Position numbers and translations under genes: made by a program | NCBI RefSeq assembly: GCF_047511655.1 | Contig: NC_133396.1 | Location: forward strand, 129,899,490 to 129,963,489 | Reading direction: 5' to 3' | Origin: Castor canadensis | Taxonomy: Eukaryota; Chordata; Mammalia; Rodentia; Castoridae | Length of the DNA stretch: 64,000 nucleotides | Notes under the pieces: generated by a model | Told to the model about the DNA's origin: nothing | The model's database searches: none | What the model saw: the letters and a program-made list of their open reading frames with translations, nothing else | Shown here: positions 20,201 through 30,792 of the stretch, one piece after another | How the letters are laid out: each line of letters opens with the position of its first letter | Position numbering within the stretch: position 1 is the first letter of the stretch

Positions 20201-23200
20201 TTCACCCTCTCCGCCCAGCCCTTTTCTTGAGACAGGGTCTCCCTGGATATGTAGGATTACTGGTGTACACCGCCACATCCAACAAGAAAGTAATTTTCAA
20301 ATATTTAAAAGTGTAAATGACTATCTATGGAAGAAGTAGTTTGGGCCGAGTGCCGGTGACTCACGCCTATAATCCTAACTACTCAGGAGGCAGAGATCAG
20401 GAGGATTACAGTTCAAAGCCAGCCGGGGCAAATAGTTTGTGAGACCCTATCTCAAAAAACTCTTCACAAAAGTAAAGCTGGTAGAGTGGCTCAAGGTGAA
20501 AGCCCTGAGCTCAAGCCCCAGAACCGCCAAAAAAAAAATGACATAGTCTTGGGTACCCAACAGGACTAGGGGACAAAATGTAGAACTTATAGGATGATGG
20601 ATTTTTGACTCAAAGAACTTTCTGATAGTTGGAGCTGACTCAAGGGGAATAGAAGCTGGGGTGGTGGTACATATGTGCATTCCCAGCTATTCAGGAGGCT
20701 GAAGCAGGAGGCTGTCAAATTCAAGGCCAGCCTAAGCTACATAAAAAGACCCTTTGGGGGTAAGGGAAAAGGGAGAACCAACCAGAGATGGTCCAAGTCT
20801 GAGACGAGGTTGGGCTGGATGACTTAGGTTGCTTCCATCCTTCCATCCTTGCATTGTGAGGTAGGGAGGCGTTCTCAGGAAATTAAGGCAAAACTGGGTT
20901 CTGATTTAGCTCTGACTTATGAATCTGAGCAGGATTCAGGATGTTTTTTATGGAGCGGAACAGGACCCCCTGGAGCTGTGGCCTCGCTCCCTGAAGGTCT
21001 CCTACCACTCTCTTGCCAAGGTCACATTCTACCAGGCTAGATTTTCATCTACTTGGGAACCTGTGGATCTTCTGGTTGCCAGGGAGCAGTGATGGCTCTT
21101 TGTGCTATACAGAAACCATTTCCAAGCACTCTATGAGCCTTAGCCACAATTCCTGGGAGACCAAAACTCTTCTCCCTCATTTTACAGTAGGAGATCCTGG
21201 GGCCCAGAGAAAACAGAGCATCTTGTCCAAGCTCCCCTGTGACGAGGGGCCTCCTTCCTCAGACTCGATGTCCTTAATCAGCTAGGATGAGAATGGGTAC
21301 CCACTCTGACAGCCCTGTGGCCTGCTGGGGTTTGGGTGGTGAAGCTACATGTATTCTCCCACTGAGACCCAGGGAAGCAGCCCTACTGAGGGCATGTCTT
21401 CCTCTTAAGCGATTCCTAACTTCTGGGGGATTCTGGACCCTTCTGATAGCCGAGTAAGGTTTGGAACCCTTGTAAATCAATCCTTAGAATTAGCGGGTTC
21501 TGCAACTGTGTACACAACCAAGGACCAAAAATAATCTGAGAAAAAAACCGGGTGCAGTGGCAGCCTCAGGAGGCTGAGGCAAGATCGCTTGAGTCCAGGA
21601 GTTTGAGACCAGCCTGGGCAACATGAAGGCCCATCTCAAAAAGAAAATTTATGAAAAAAATTGTATTGTATTAAACATGTACGTATTTTTTTCTTGACAT
21701 TATTCCCTAAACAACAAGTGTAGCAATTATTTACATAGTATTTATGTTGTATTCAGTATTATAAGTAATTAAGACATGATCCAAAGTCTACAGGAAGCCA
21801 GGTATGGTGATGCAGGCCTGTAATCCAACAATGGGGAAACTGAGGCAGGAAGGTCTCTTTGAGGCCAACCTAGGTTAAATAGCAAGACCCTATTTCAGTA
21901 AAACAAAACAGGGCTGGCTCAAGTGGTAGAGCCAGTGTCTACCATGCACAAGGTCCTGAATTCAAATCCCAGTACCATGGGGGAAAAAAGAAGTCTACAG
22001 GAAGATGTGTGTAAGTCATTGGCAAATACTATGCCGTTTTATTTATTTATTTGCAGTACTGGGACTTGAACTCAAGTCCTACACTTTGAGTCACTCTATC
22101 AGCTCTTTTTTGTGATGGGTTTTTTCAAGATAGGGTCTTGCAAACTATTTGCCTGGGCTTGCAGGCTGCCTCTGAACCTTGATCCTCCTGATCTCTGCCT
22201 CCTGACCAGCTAAGATTACAGGTGTGAGCCACCAGTGCCCAGCTACTGTGCCATTTTATATAAAGGATTTGAACATCCCAGGTTTTGGTACTTGAGGGGG
22301 GTCCTGGAACCAACCCTGTGGTTACCAAGGGACAACTGTGCATAGAAACAAAACTTTACATGCACAGTTTGTATGCGATTTCAGGGGGTTCAGGGACCCC
22401 AGGTTAGGAACCCCTGCTCTGCATTGTCACAGGGCATCAGTCATGGTTACTCAATTCTCATGACTTCCTGCAGCTACAAGGGAGGGATGCATTCATTCAA
22501 ATGAATGAAGACCTTGGGGTCTTCATTCAGATTTCCAGGCCTCTAATAAGAACTGATCTCCTGCACCTTAGCTGCTAGACAGAGCACCTGGCCTCTTTAG
22601 GAGACCCAAGCAAATTACTGTACCACCTGGTAGGAGAAAGAAGTATGGTAAAAGAATGAGGCTGTCACCCTCAGATTCAAGGTTAAGTGAGCCCCTGTCT
22701 CTGTCAGCCTGCTTCTGGGGAGTAAGCAGAGAGTCCCACACTTGAACATGGAGATGACCGGGGAAGGAGTAGGGGCTGGCCTGGAGTCCTGTGGCTAGTT
22801 GTTGGTTTGGTTTTTTGTGGTACTGGCTTTGAACTCAGAGCCTTAAGCTGACTAGGCAGGCACTCTACCATTCCCCCAGCCCTTGTGGTTAGTTTTGAAC
22901 TCAGAAATGTAAAGATAATTTAGAGAAGAGAAGTGAATTACTAGAATCTGAAGATGGGTTATAGAAAGTGGAATTACAGTCAAGTCCCAAATATTCAGCA
23001 AACATTTGTTAATACCGTCACTCTCAACCTGATTACTCTCCCCAGAAAGCTTTCCGTCAAGTGGGGAGATATTAATACAGGGCGTGGATTACCCATCCTC
23101 ATAGGCCTGGCACACACTAGGCAAGCCCTGTACCAATACTCCGAATCCTTATTGCTCCTCCCCTCCCCCTAAGAAAAATTTTGACTTGACTTTTACTACT

Positions 23201-23555
23201 AGTTTAAAAATATGTCTGCGTTCCTTGACTGCCCCTTGAAAGTTAGACCATATCTTGTTTGGGATTCTTTTCCTAGGAAATAATTGATTGTTCTCTTCTG
23301 CTAGAGACCAAATACAGTAAAGAGCTTCAGTGAACAGAGAACTATAGATTAGATCTTAGGAAGAACTTTCTCCCAGTCTAGGTTGAGAGACTTTGAGTTA
23401 CTTGAGGAACATGTGCCTCTTCACAGGAGATCTCCAGGTGTGGATGGACATCATTCTGCCTGAAAGCAGGGGAAATTCAAGATGGCCACATAGACACACA
23501 GTGTGGATGGACATCATTCTGCCTGAAAGCAGGGGAAATTCAAGATGGCCACATA

Positions 23556-23596
<41 letters not shown>

Positions 23597-26075
23597 GGAA
23601 GTCCAAGAAGTTCTGGCTTCTGGCTCGACCCTAGCCTCTCCATCTGGTATCAGGAAATACACATCCAGGTCCCGTCGATTTTTGTACCTTTTCCAATTCT
23701 GACTCTTCTTTCTAGTCAGGACAGTTCAATGAGGACATGATCCCCACCGTGGGTTTCAACATGCGCAAAATCACCAAAGGGAACGTGACCATCAAGGTGA
23801 GGAGCAGGAGGCCGAAACTCCAGGCGTGAGCCAGGGGGCTTCAGAGAGCTATGATATTGTATGTGGCCCTTGGGAGCAGGGAGAAGAGAGTGGAAGATAG
23901 CGGGGGTCATCAGAGGGATGGGAAAGAGCCCTGGAGGGAGAGAAGGGAATTGGAAAGAGAGTAGGGCAGGCAGGAGGAACTGCTTGGGAGCCATGATGGG
24001 TTTTGGTTGCCTCCTTGCTTCTGAGCCATCTTGCCTTCTTCTTGCTCAGCTCTGGGATATTGGGGGACAGCCCCGTTTCCGAAGCATGTGGGAGCGTTAC
24101 TGCCGAGGAGTGAGTGCCATCGTGTAAGTACAGGCAGCAAAGACCTCATGACTTCTGGGCCTTACCTGGTCTCCCCAGCCCCTTAGCCTGCAAGGACCTC
24201 AGACTTGGCACAGAATCAGATTAGATGTAGTCCTCCATCCACGGCCTACTGTCTGGGCATGGCCTTTATTTTTTATGCTGCTTGCTTGTTACTGAATAAA
24301 TGTTCTTGACCCCACCACTCAAGCTAAGAACCAGGGCCCCAGCACACCACATGGGCTGTGCAATGCTCCACCTCATTGTCTCCCTGTCTCCCCCAACCCA
24401 AATCACCCTGTTTCAGATTTGGGGTAGTTTAAATGATTCATTCCCTTGCTTGTTAAAAATAATTTTGTCAGAGCTAGAAAGATAGCTCAGTGGTAGAGCT
24501 CTTGCCTAGCATGCATGAGGTTCTGGATTCAATCCCCAGCATCACAATGAAAAAAACTCTTCAGCATATATATGCCCAAACAATAGATTTATATTTCCTG
24601 ACAGAATAAATGATAGATGGTTTTTAAACCGGATTTTTTAAAAACGCATTTTGCTGCAAGAAACCCTTCTGGGGTTCCCTTTGATTTTCCACACTAGCCT
24701 TATCTAGGCTTTGCATAAAAACATAAATGATTCACTTTGGGCCAAACTTATAGCTAATCCTATGGGCCCAGTTTTGCCACAGAGGACAGGTTAAAGCAGC
24801 CCTAGGAGCTCCTGAGGCGTTTCATACCCATGGATTTGGGAAGCACTCACTGAGCCAGGCCAGGGTGGCCATAGCTCCTAAAGCTACCATGCTGATACCA
24901 ACACAGATCCTCTTCCTGCCTGCCCTCAGCCCATGGTGTCCACATGCTGTCCTTGCCTGCCTTTCCCAGGTACATGGTGGATGCTGCTGACCAGGAGAAG
25001 ATAGAAGCCTCCAAGAATGAGCTCCACAACCTGCTGGACAAGCCACAGTTGCAGGGCATCCCGGTCAGCCAGGGATGGAGAAGAGGGGTAGGGTGGGGGA
25101 GCTGGCCAGAAGTCACTGGAGGCAGACCTGGCCAGAAGAAAGCTGCATTGCAGGGGTGCCCTTGACCTTATCCTGTCCTCCCTCCTCTGTAGGTCTTAGT
25201 CCTGGGGAACAAGCGAGACCTCCCAGGAGCACTGGATGAGAAGGAGCTGATTGAGAAAATGTGAGTTTGATGGCTGTTTGTACTTCATTGAGTTCCTCTT
25301 AACCTCCCAGCTGCCATACTCCGGGGCTGGGCTTGTTGCTGTTCTTAGTATTCGCCACATGGTGGCACCAGAGCACACCTTTCCAGGTGCCTCACCCTCC
25401 TCATTGTAGCCCTTTGAGCAAGAAAAAGACCCTGCCCTCCTTTGGCCCAGGCCCCCTGGGGAGCCAAGCCTCAGCAGACTCTACTCTGGTCTCCCTGTAG
25501 GAATCTGTCCGCCATCCAGGATCGAGAGATCTGCTGCTACTCCATCTCCTGCAAAGAGAAGGATAACATTGGTGCGTGAATTTGGGGAGTGGTTGGTGCT
25601 CTAGGAGTGGCTGTGGGAAAGGGAAAGGAGTCTTGCATAGGGCTCTCAAAGGTTCCCGCTTCACTGCTTGCCTTTAGGCCAGAACTCTGTGGTCCTTAGG
25701 TGCAGCAAGCAGCCAGGGGGCTGGAGTCCTGACCATAACCCAGTTCTGCCTCACGGCTGTGAATCTTGGGCCACTCACTCCCTCTTCCTCACCTCTGAGA
25801 TTATAGGGTTGGACCAGGTGATTCCAGGCTGACTGTGCATGCTGGGTGCTATCTCTTTCACAGTGCTCAGTCTCCCTACCACCCACTTGACAAGGTGGGA
25901 GCTCAACAGCTGTTGGCCTTTGGTAGTCTTAGGCTTGATCCTGGCTGAGGTTTGGGGACCCTGGACTTATTGCCACCACCACCCTGCCGGAAGACCCTAT
26001 AACCTTCTTTCTTGTCCCCACCCAGACATCACCCTACAGTGGCTTATTCAACACTCAAAGTCACGGAGAAGCTGA
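17125..26075 (+). CDS. ARL8A: ARL8A, lysosomal Arf-like small GTPase; seven coding exons
   Basis: The coding exons are 17125-17247, 23716-23796, 24050-24123, 24970-25063, 25193-25260, 25501-25571 and 26026-26075. They total 561 nt, or 186 residues plus TGA. ARL8 GTPases sit on lysosomes. GTP-bound ARL8 recruits effectors such as SKIP/PLEKHM2 and HOPS, so it controls kinesin-driven lysosome movement and fusion. Visible features are an N-terminal amphipathic helix ([17 protein letters not shown]) with no Gly2, so no myristoylation; the P-loop GLQYSGKT (27-34); switch I Thr52; the WDIGGQ switch II (70-75); NKRD (130-133); and the C-terminal SKSRRS. All GTPase motifs are intact. The ATG has A at -3. 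Residues such as the C-terminal SKSRRS and [18 protein letters not shown] fit ARL8A rather than ARL8B, and synteny with PTPN7 and GPR37L1 agrees. Confidence 0.97.
19045..19345 (+). repeat. Two 7SL/B1-like SINEs
   Basis: 19045-19165 (gggcatggtggctcatgcct, A-rich tail) and 19245-19345 (gtacggtggtatgtacctgt). Between them is a short tRNA-like remnant (gagttcaaaccctagtaatc). Confidence 0.75.
19845..20285. repeat. Pyrimidine tract, reversed tRNA-like SINE, possible L1 3' fragment and 7SL scrap
   Basis: 19845-19920 is a TTCC/TCCC tract. 19918-19985 is the reversed tRNA-like unit (tgctctgccacttgagccac). 19985-20220 resembles a reversed L1 3' end (ggattcattgtgacaattct) with lower certainty. 20222-20285 is a reversed 7SL-like scrap (gagacagggtctccctgga). 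Confidence 0.5.
20344..20755 (+). repeat. Dimeric SINE followed by a 7SL/B1-like SINE
   Basis: 20344-20540 is a full dimeric copy (gccggtgactcacgcctata ... gagctcaagccccagaaccg, A-tail). 20650-20755 is a B1-like copy (ctattcaggaggctgaagca). Confidence 0.8.
21548..21645 (+). repeat. Old Alu-like 7SL monomer inside the Tigger element
   Basis: It reads gaggctgaggcaagatcgct, then tgagtccaggagtttgagac and cagcctgggcaacat. It is closer to fossil Alu/proto-B1 monomers than the other 7SL-like SINEs in this window. Confidence 0.65.
21798..21990 (+). repeat. Composite SINE with 14-bp target-site duplication
   Basis: A 7SL-like half and a tRNA-like half are flanked by perfect copies of aagtctacaggaag at 21784-21797 and 21991-22004. 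Confidence 0.85.
22043..22244 (-). repeat. Reversed dimeric SINE with target-site duplication
   Basis: It is flanked by actatgccgttttat (22028-22042) and actgtgccattttat (22245-22259). This duplication has two mismatches, so the insertion is older than the one with the perfect duplication. Confidence 0.8.
22805..22885 (-). repeat. Reversed tRNA-like SINE monomer
   Basis: ggctttgaactcagagcctt ... ggcaggcactctaccatt. Confidence 0.75.
23438..23563 (+). repeat. Exact 63-bp tandem duplication
   Basis: The 63-base unit beginning gtgtggatggacatcattct occurs twice back to back, at 23438-23500 and 23501-23563, with no mismatch. The second copy runs into a CA microsatellite. It is 150 bases upstream of ARL8A coding exon 2. 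Confidence 0.95.
23557..23594 (+). repeat. (AC)19 microsatellite
   Basis: 38 bases of uninterrupted AC, overlapping the end of the tandem duplication. Confidence 0.95.
23716..23796 (+). CDS. ARL8A: ARL8A coding exon 2
   Basis: 81 nt, residues 42-68, with switch I (MIPTVGFNM). The acceptor is ctttctag and the donor aag|gtgagg. It follows the 6.5 kb first intron. Confidence 0.96.
24050..24123 (+). CDS. ARL8A: ARL8A coding exon 3
   Basis: 74 nt encoding [20 protein letters not shown] and on to the split Val93. The acceptor is ttgctcag and the donor gt|gtaagt. Confidence 0.96.
24468..24555 (+). repeat. Classic rodent ID-type SINE
   Basis: gatagctcagtggtagagct, cttgcctagcatgcatgagg and ggattcaatccccagcatca: the tRNA-Ala-like ID core with A and B boxes. 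It lies in ARL8A intron 3. Confidence 0.85.
24970..25063 (+). CDS. ARL8A: ARL8A coding exon 4
   Basis: 94 nt encoding [18 protein letters not shown] and on to GIP124. The acceptor is tttcccag and the donor ccg|gtcagc. Confidence 0.96.
25193..25260 (+). CDS. ARL8A: ARL8A coding exon 5
   Basis: 68 nt with the guanine-specificity motif NKRD (130-133). The acceptor is ctctgtag and the donor aat|gtgagt, splitting Met147. Confidence 0.96.
25501..25571 (+). CDS. ARL8A: ARL8A coding exon 6
   Basis: 71 nt encoding [20 protein letters not shown] and DNI. It includes the SCK base-binding loop (163-165). The acceptor is ccctgtag and the donor ttg|gtgcgt. Confidence 0.96.
26026..26075 (+). CDS. ARL8A: ARL8A coding exon 7
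   Basis: 50 coding nt for [16 protein letters not shown], then TGA at 26073-26075. The acceptor is ccacccag. Confidence 0.96.
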
Positions 26076-26254
26076 GACTGCAGCCCTTCTCCCTCGGACC
26101 AGGGACTGCCGTCACCTAAACCTAAAGCCAAGCTCCCGCCCACCCTGTCATCCCCCACCCCCAAGCCCACCCCTCCTCTCTCAGTGTGGGGAGGGGCCTC
26201 TGGGGCTCCCAGAGTCCTGTTCTGCTGAGGTTTGAACTCCTGTTTTTATTGTAA

Positions 26255-26260
26255 AATAAA
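26255..26260 (+). terminator. ARL8A: ARL8A proximal poly(A) signal AATAAA
   Basis: A canonical hexamer 180 bases after the stop. It could give a short 3' UTR isoform. Confidence 0.4.
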
Positions 26261-27119
26261 TTGCCCCCCATCTGGTCCCCTAACCTCTCCCCCCACCCTT
26301 CTCTCTTTGTCCCTTCACCTAGCCCTGTCTCCCTCTTCTTCCAACAGCCGTGGCCCCACAGCCCCCGCTCCCCACCCCCTGCCCTCCTCTGGCCTACCCC
26401 CTACTTCCCTTTTCAACACTGTTATTGTCCTGTGTGTACAGTATATATATGTATATATATTTTAATTTTTTAATTTAAGCAAAGACTAAAATCAACCATT
26501 TGATGCTGCAGGGGCCATTTGGGGATCTAGGAGGGGGCAATCTGGAAAGAAAAGGAAAGAGGCAGAGTTGGCTGGGGGCAAGTTCACATCTGGAAAGGTG
26601 GAGGTTGGCACCTGGGGCCGGTAACAGCCTGGGCACTGGTGGCCACCCTCCCCCCATGTCCCTTGTGTTTCCGCCTCATAGTCTGGCTTGTCTGTGCACG
26701 GCTTGAATATCACAGGCTGGCAGGAGCCTCTAAAGGCACCTCCTCTCTGTCCCCAGCCATGGTAGAGCCACCAGGCATAACCAGATGCCAGAGACCACCA
26801 GGCCTAAGGGGCAAGAAGCCAGTGTCCATGATGCCCCCTCCCCTCTGCCTGCCTGTTCCTGGCCTCTGGGTCCTACCCCTACCCAGGGCCACCTCCATGA
26901 CCCACCTCATTTTCTGTTCTCGTTTTGCAGAGTTGCACAAGGAGAGAACTCAGCATGGGGGGTTGGTTCTTTGGGTTTTGTTTTTTGTTTATTTGTTTAA
27001 TTTAATGATTTGTAAAGTGATGTTCCTCTTCCTTTTTTACACTTTTCAGCTCATATTTAACCTCCATTTGGAAAATGATTCTTGTAACTACATTTTTTTT
27101 GCCTCCTAATAACAAGAAC

Positions 27120-27125
27120 AATAAA
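27120..27125 (+). terminator. ARL8A: ARL8A distal poly(A) signal AATAAA
   Basis: A canonical hexamer followed by a GT-rich downstream element (tgtgttgggggcgtgtatgg), the classic poly(A) site layout. Confidence 0.75.
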
Positions 27126-27145
27126 TTACCAATTTTGTGTTGGGG

Positions 27146-28075
27146 GCGTGTATGGTGCCAGTCATTTTCTGCAGATGTCACAGACTGACCAGCAGGCTCA
27201 CAAGGACACCAGGACACCCCGCACACTGAGCCAAGCAGCAGGGAGCCCCACCCTCAGGGGACATGCACTCACACTGGAGACAACGATGACTCTCACAAAG
27301 CACTCTCCCACACTAGTGTCTGGGCTCTGCTCTTACCTCCTTCTCATTCTCTTCTCAGGCATTCACGTGTTCATAGCCTTGAGCTAGCAGCTGCCCAGTG
27401 GTGCTAAGCAGGTCTGTTGGGTCATAGTGACAGCAGGACACAACTGAAGGCCAGTGTGCTTGGACTGTGCTGCTGTTTCCATACAGCCAGTTCAGTCTTC
27501 AGCCCGTGTCTTTTTCAAGGCCCTTGACCATCTCTGCAGCCAGAGCCCACCCCCCTACCCCCAACCCCACTGTGAATAGTTACATGTCCTCTAGGACAGC
27601 CTGGGCCTGCAGAGCCTACTGGTTTTGCTGCCTGTCATGGTGTTATTGCTACTAGTTTCCTGGGAAGGGCCCATTTGAGTTCCTCTCACCCCACCTGTCT
27701 TGCTAGACCCCCACCTCAGTACCCAAGGCAGCTGCCTCAGAGCCTATAGGCACTGCTTACTCAAATCTGAGCCCATCTTGACCCAGTTTTACAGTAAGCC
27801 CCGCCTCCCCTCAGCCTCCATGTCACCCTGGAAAATGGAGCAGGCCCCTGCAGAATACCCTATTCCTTCTTGCCCCTGATGTTGCAGAAACAAGGTGTTC
27901 ACTTGCCTTTAGTCCTATGCGAGGTACCCAGGGCTCTGCACCCTTAGCCTTCCCAGTCCTGAGCCCTCCCAGCCTCTTGCCCTCCATCTGTACCAGGACC
28001 TGTTCCTGGAGGCACTATCTAGCCACCAGAGAAATGCCCATCCTGGAGGTGCCATTTGCCACAGAAGTTTGAGGA
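27146..28075. other. Spacer downstream of ARL8A
   Basis: Unique-looking sequence between the ARL8A poly(A) site and the first SINE. I see no exon. If GPR37L1 uses a long 3' UTR, its distal end could reach this area, because the two genes converge. Confidence 0.4.
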
Positions 28076-28077
28076 AA

Positions 28078-28870
28078 AGGGCTGAGGATGTAGCACAGTG
28101 TACAATACTTGCCTGGCATGTGTGAGGCCAGGCCCTGGGTTTGATCCCTTGGAACATTAAAAAAAAAAAAAAAAAGTTTGAGGAAGATTGTGGATGGAAT
28201 TTAGCACCAGAGCTAAATGATTCTCAGGTGCTCTGCAACCCCTAAGAAGTATGAAATATGCCCCTGGTTGAGGGTGGGCCCCTGCTGGTTGCAATGTGAG
28301 CTGCAAGCAACACACTAGCACAATGCTGGCATGCTTAGACCCAAAGAGGGGATGAAGAAGTTCACATTCAACAGAGAGCAGATCGTGCACGGTGTATGTA
28401 AGTCATTGGGTTTGGAGCCTTTGATGCCAAAACTGGATGAGTTTAGGAACATCCTAGCCAAACCAGCCCCATAGTATGAGATTCAAATTCCCCAAGGTGC
28501 CAGTTCCTGACACAGCTTGTCTCATTTAATGACCATAGTTCTATGTAGGAGGGACTGTTTCCGGTTCATTGATGAAAAGCCGAGACTGAGGTAAAGGGGT
28601 CACTCAGGCCCCAGGATAAAGGACAGAGCTGAGATAGAATAAGGCAATTTCCCCAAGTATAGGTGGGGCTCAAAGGATCTCCCCCAACTTCCTGCCCTGC
28701 CACTTGACATCAGGGTCCGAAGGCTGGTCCCCTGCAGTCCACCCTCTGGATAAGTGTCAGGGCTGCCAGGCGCCAGTGGCTCACGCCTATAATCCTAGGT
28801 ACTGAGGAGGGCTGGCGGAGTGGCTCAAGGTGAAGGCCCTGAGTTCAAGCCCCAGTATCGCAAGAAGAAA
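28078..28870 (+). repeat. ID-type SINE and a later truncated dimeric SINE
   Basis: 28078-28175 is ID-type (gaggatgtagcacagtgtac ... gatcccttggaac, A17 tail). 28768-28870 is a dimeric copy with its middle deleted (ggctcacgcctataatccta joined to ggctggcggagtggctcaag). The stretch between them (28176-28767) shows no feature that I recognise. Confidence 0.7.
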
Positions 28871-29439
28871 AAGAGTGTCAGGGCCTCCTCCAGGCATCCC
28901 AGCTCAAGTCCACCGCCCACCCTGAGCCAGCCAGCCTCCCCCCACCTCAAGCTTGGGACCCCTACACAACAAACACCACATTGTTCCCCAGCTGGCCTAG
29001 GCTGGAGGGACAGTGGCTCTTTCCCAAGACCGGCTGGCCTGCTGACTAATTCCGCAAGCCATTCACGTTGGCAGGCCTGGAAGGCAGCAGCAGTAGCAGA
29101 GCCTTGGAGCCATCATCTCCCCCTTCTGCTCTGAGCCAGCCAACCAGCAGGAAGGAGAGACAGAGGGTGCCCTTTGTGGAAAAGGCCCCCAAACAGGATG
29201 CTGAGGGGTCCCCCACCCTTGAGCCTTCCATCCTCAGCCCTCTCCCCGAGTTCACCCCAGATCACCCGGCCCCCTTCCTGCCTCCCTTAGGAAGCTATTG
29301 GTGCACGAAGGGCTGTGGTGGGGTAGGGTTCAGAAACGGGGGTAGGGAGGAAGCACCACTTGTCACCTCTGGCTTCAGAGCAGCAAGCCAGCCTTTGGCC
29401 CTCTCTCCAGCCCCATCTAAAGTTTCTACAGACAAAGCA

Positions 29440-29600
29440 GGGGGCTTTGGTCACTGTGGCAACAGGTCTGCTGAGAAATGGGTGGGTGTCATTCCCCAGC
29501 ACAAAGGGTGTACGCATGGCAGTGCCATCACCTAGCAACAGCCTCCCTCTCTCTTGGCGGCGTCATTGGCCATGGGGGTGGGTTCCAGGAAGAGAGAACA
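29440..29600. promoter_or_regulatory. Candidate regulatory element with RFX/X-box-like and CCAAT-like sites
   Basis: gtcactgtggcaac (29450-29463) is close to the RFX palindrome, and cacctagcaac (about 29529-29539) is a second half-site. A reversed CCAAT (tcattggcc) follows within 50 bases. The block is free of repeats. Function is inferred from motifs only. Confidence 0.25.
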
Positions 29601-30471
29601 AGGCTGTTAAGATCCCGGGTGGTGGTGGTGGTGGGGAGGGGGGTAGGGAGAAGACTCAGCCACTGGGCAGGCTGAGGCCAAAGGGTGTGGGTGGCTGGAC
29701 AGAAGCGAATGAAGCCCGGACCACAGGACCACTGGGACCCTGTGCTAATGGGTGTTCTAGGTAGGCCAGGTGAGCAGGAGTCTTTGGTGGGACATGTAAC
29801 TGTACTTCCAACTGGGGAGTGTGGTTCTAAAGAAAATTGGTCCTATGGGGCAGAGAGTTAGTGGCTGGGGCTGAGCATCCCTTCTGCTTGATGTCATGCC
29901 AGCTTTACAGGAACCTACAAGACTAAGGTCCCCCTCACAAGGACCCAGAGGTGGAGCTTGGGGAAGCAAGTTCTAGAACAGGGATCAGCAGGAGGAGGTG
30001 CAGGCTCTGCTGGGGACACAGGATGGAGCCCTGGTGGGGGCAGGGTGGGGGCAGGCAGGGGACAGGCAGCTGGGCCGTCTACAAGCAAAACATTCTGTTC
30101 TAAGAATTCAAACAAGAGCTGCTCTCAGATGAGGGAGGCTGGGGAGCCCTGTGGTTCACATGGGCAAGTTCCTCAAATGGGGGCTTTGCTTGGAGAGTGG
30201 ACAGGAGGGGTGGGCTCCAAAGGAGATAAAGTGGCAGCCTTTTGACCCCCCATGGACTGCTAGGTTTAGATCAGAAGGACAACTTGGTCCCCCAGCTCCA
30301 CAACCCCAAGTCCTCCTTCTTGTCCCTCACAGGTCATAACGTTCTTGGAATCCCCAGAGTCAGACTTTGGCAAGGGCCAAAGGTGATCCTTAGGGTACTG
30401 CCTCGCCCTAGGAAAGGCCCAGGTGCATCTGAGCACTGCCAGGACATTAAAAAAAAAAAATGTTATGGGAG

Positions 30472-30762
30472 GGTGAGACATGGTGGTTCACACCTGCAAT
30501 CTCAGCTACTCTAACTTGGGAGGCAGAGATCAGGAGGATCAAAGTTCAAGACCAGTCAGGGCAAAAAAGTAAGTGAGACTTCATCTCAATAAACAAACAC
30601 GCCTGTGATCCCAGTACACAGGTAAGAGGACCATTGTTTAGGCCATCCCAGGACAAACAGTGCAAGACCCTACCTAAAAAATAACTAAAGCAAAAAAGGG
30701 CTGGTGGTGTTGCCTTAAGTTCAAACGCCAGTACCGCCAAAAAAAAAAAAAAAAAAATCAGT
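30472..30762 (+). repeat. Composite SINE with long A-tail
   Basis: Two 7SL-like halves (ggtggttcacacctgcaatc; cacgcctgtgatcccagtac) and a tRNA-like unit end in a run of A just before 30762. It lies right beside the GPR37L1 poly(A) signal. Confidence 0.75.
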
Positions 30763-30786
30763 GGGCACAGGAGTAGTACTGCCTAG

Positions 30787-30792
30787 TTTATT
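30787..30792 (-). terminator. GPR37L1: Possible GPR37L1 poly(A) signal
   Basis: TTTATT on the + strand reads AATAAA on the - strand, about 625 bases past the stop codon. A longer 3' UTR that ends nearer ARL8A cannot be excluded; other reversed hexamers occur at about 26988. Confidence 0.45.

Larger units (their letters stand above)
21485..22345 (+). mobile_element. Tigger-like (TcMar) DNA transposon remnant with three nested SINEs
   Basis: Pieces of one non-autonomous mariner/Tigger-type element can be followed across three insertions. They are agcgggttctgcaactgtgt; then ttattccctaaacaacaag and gtatttatgttgtattcagt; then tgccattttatataaaggat with ggggggtcctggaaccaacc. It has no transposase frame. 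It lies in ARL8A intron 1. Confidence 0.7.
26076..27145 (+). other. ARL8A: ARL8A 3' UTR
   Basis: About 1.07 kb reaching the AATAAA at 27120. It has a C-rich first half, a gtatatatat dyad at 26441-26460 and a T-rich end. No SINE has inserted here, unlike in the introns. Confidence 0.75.

Noticed and set aside
24468-24555. Possible tRNA gene (A and B boxes present)
   Set aside because: It is an ID SINE: tRNA-derived, no cloverleaf, A-rich tail, many relatives in the window.
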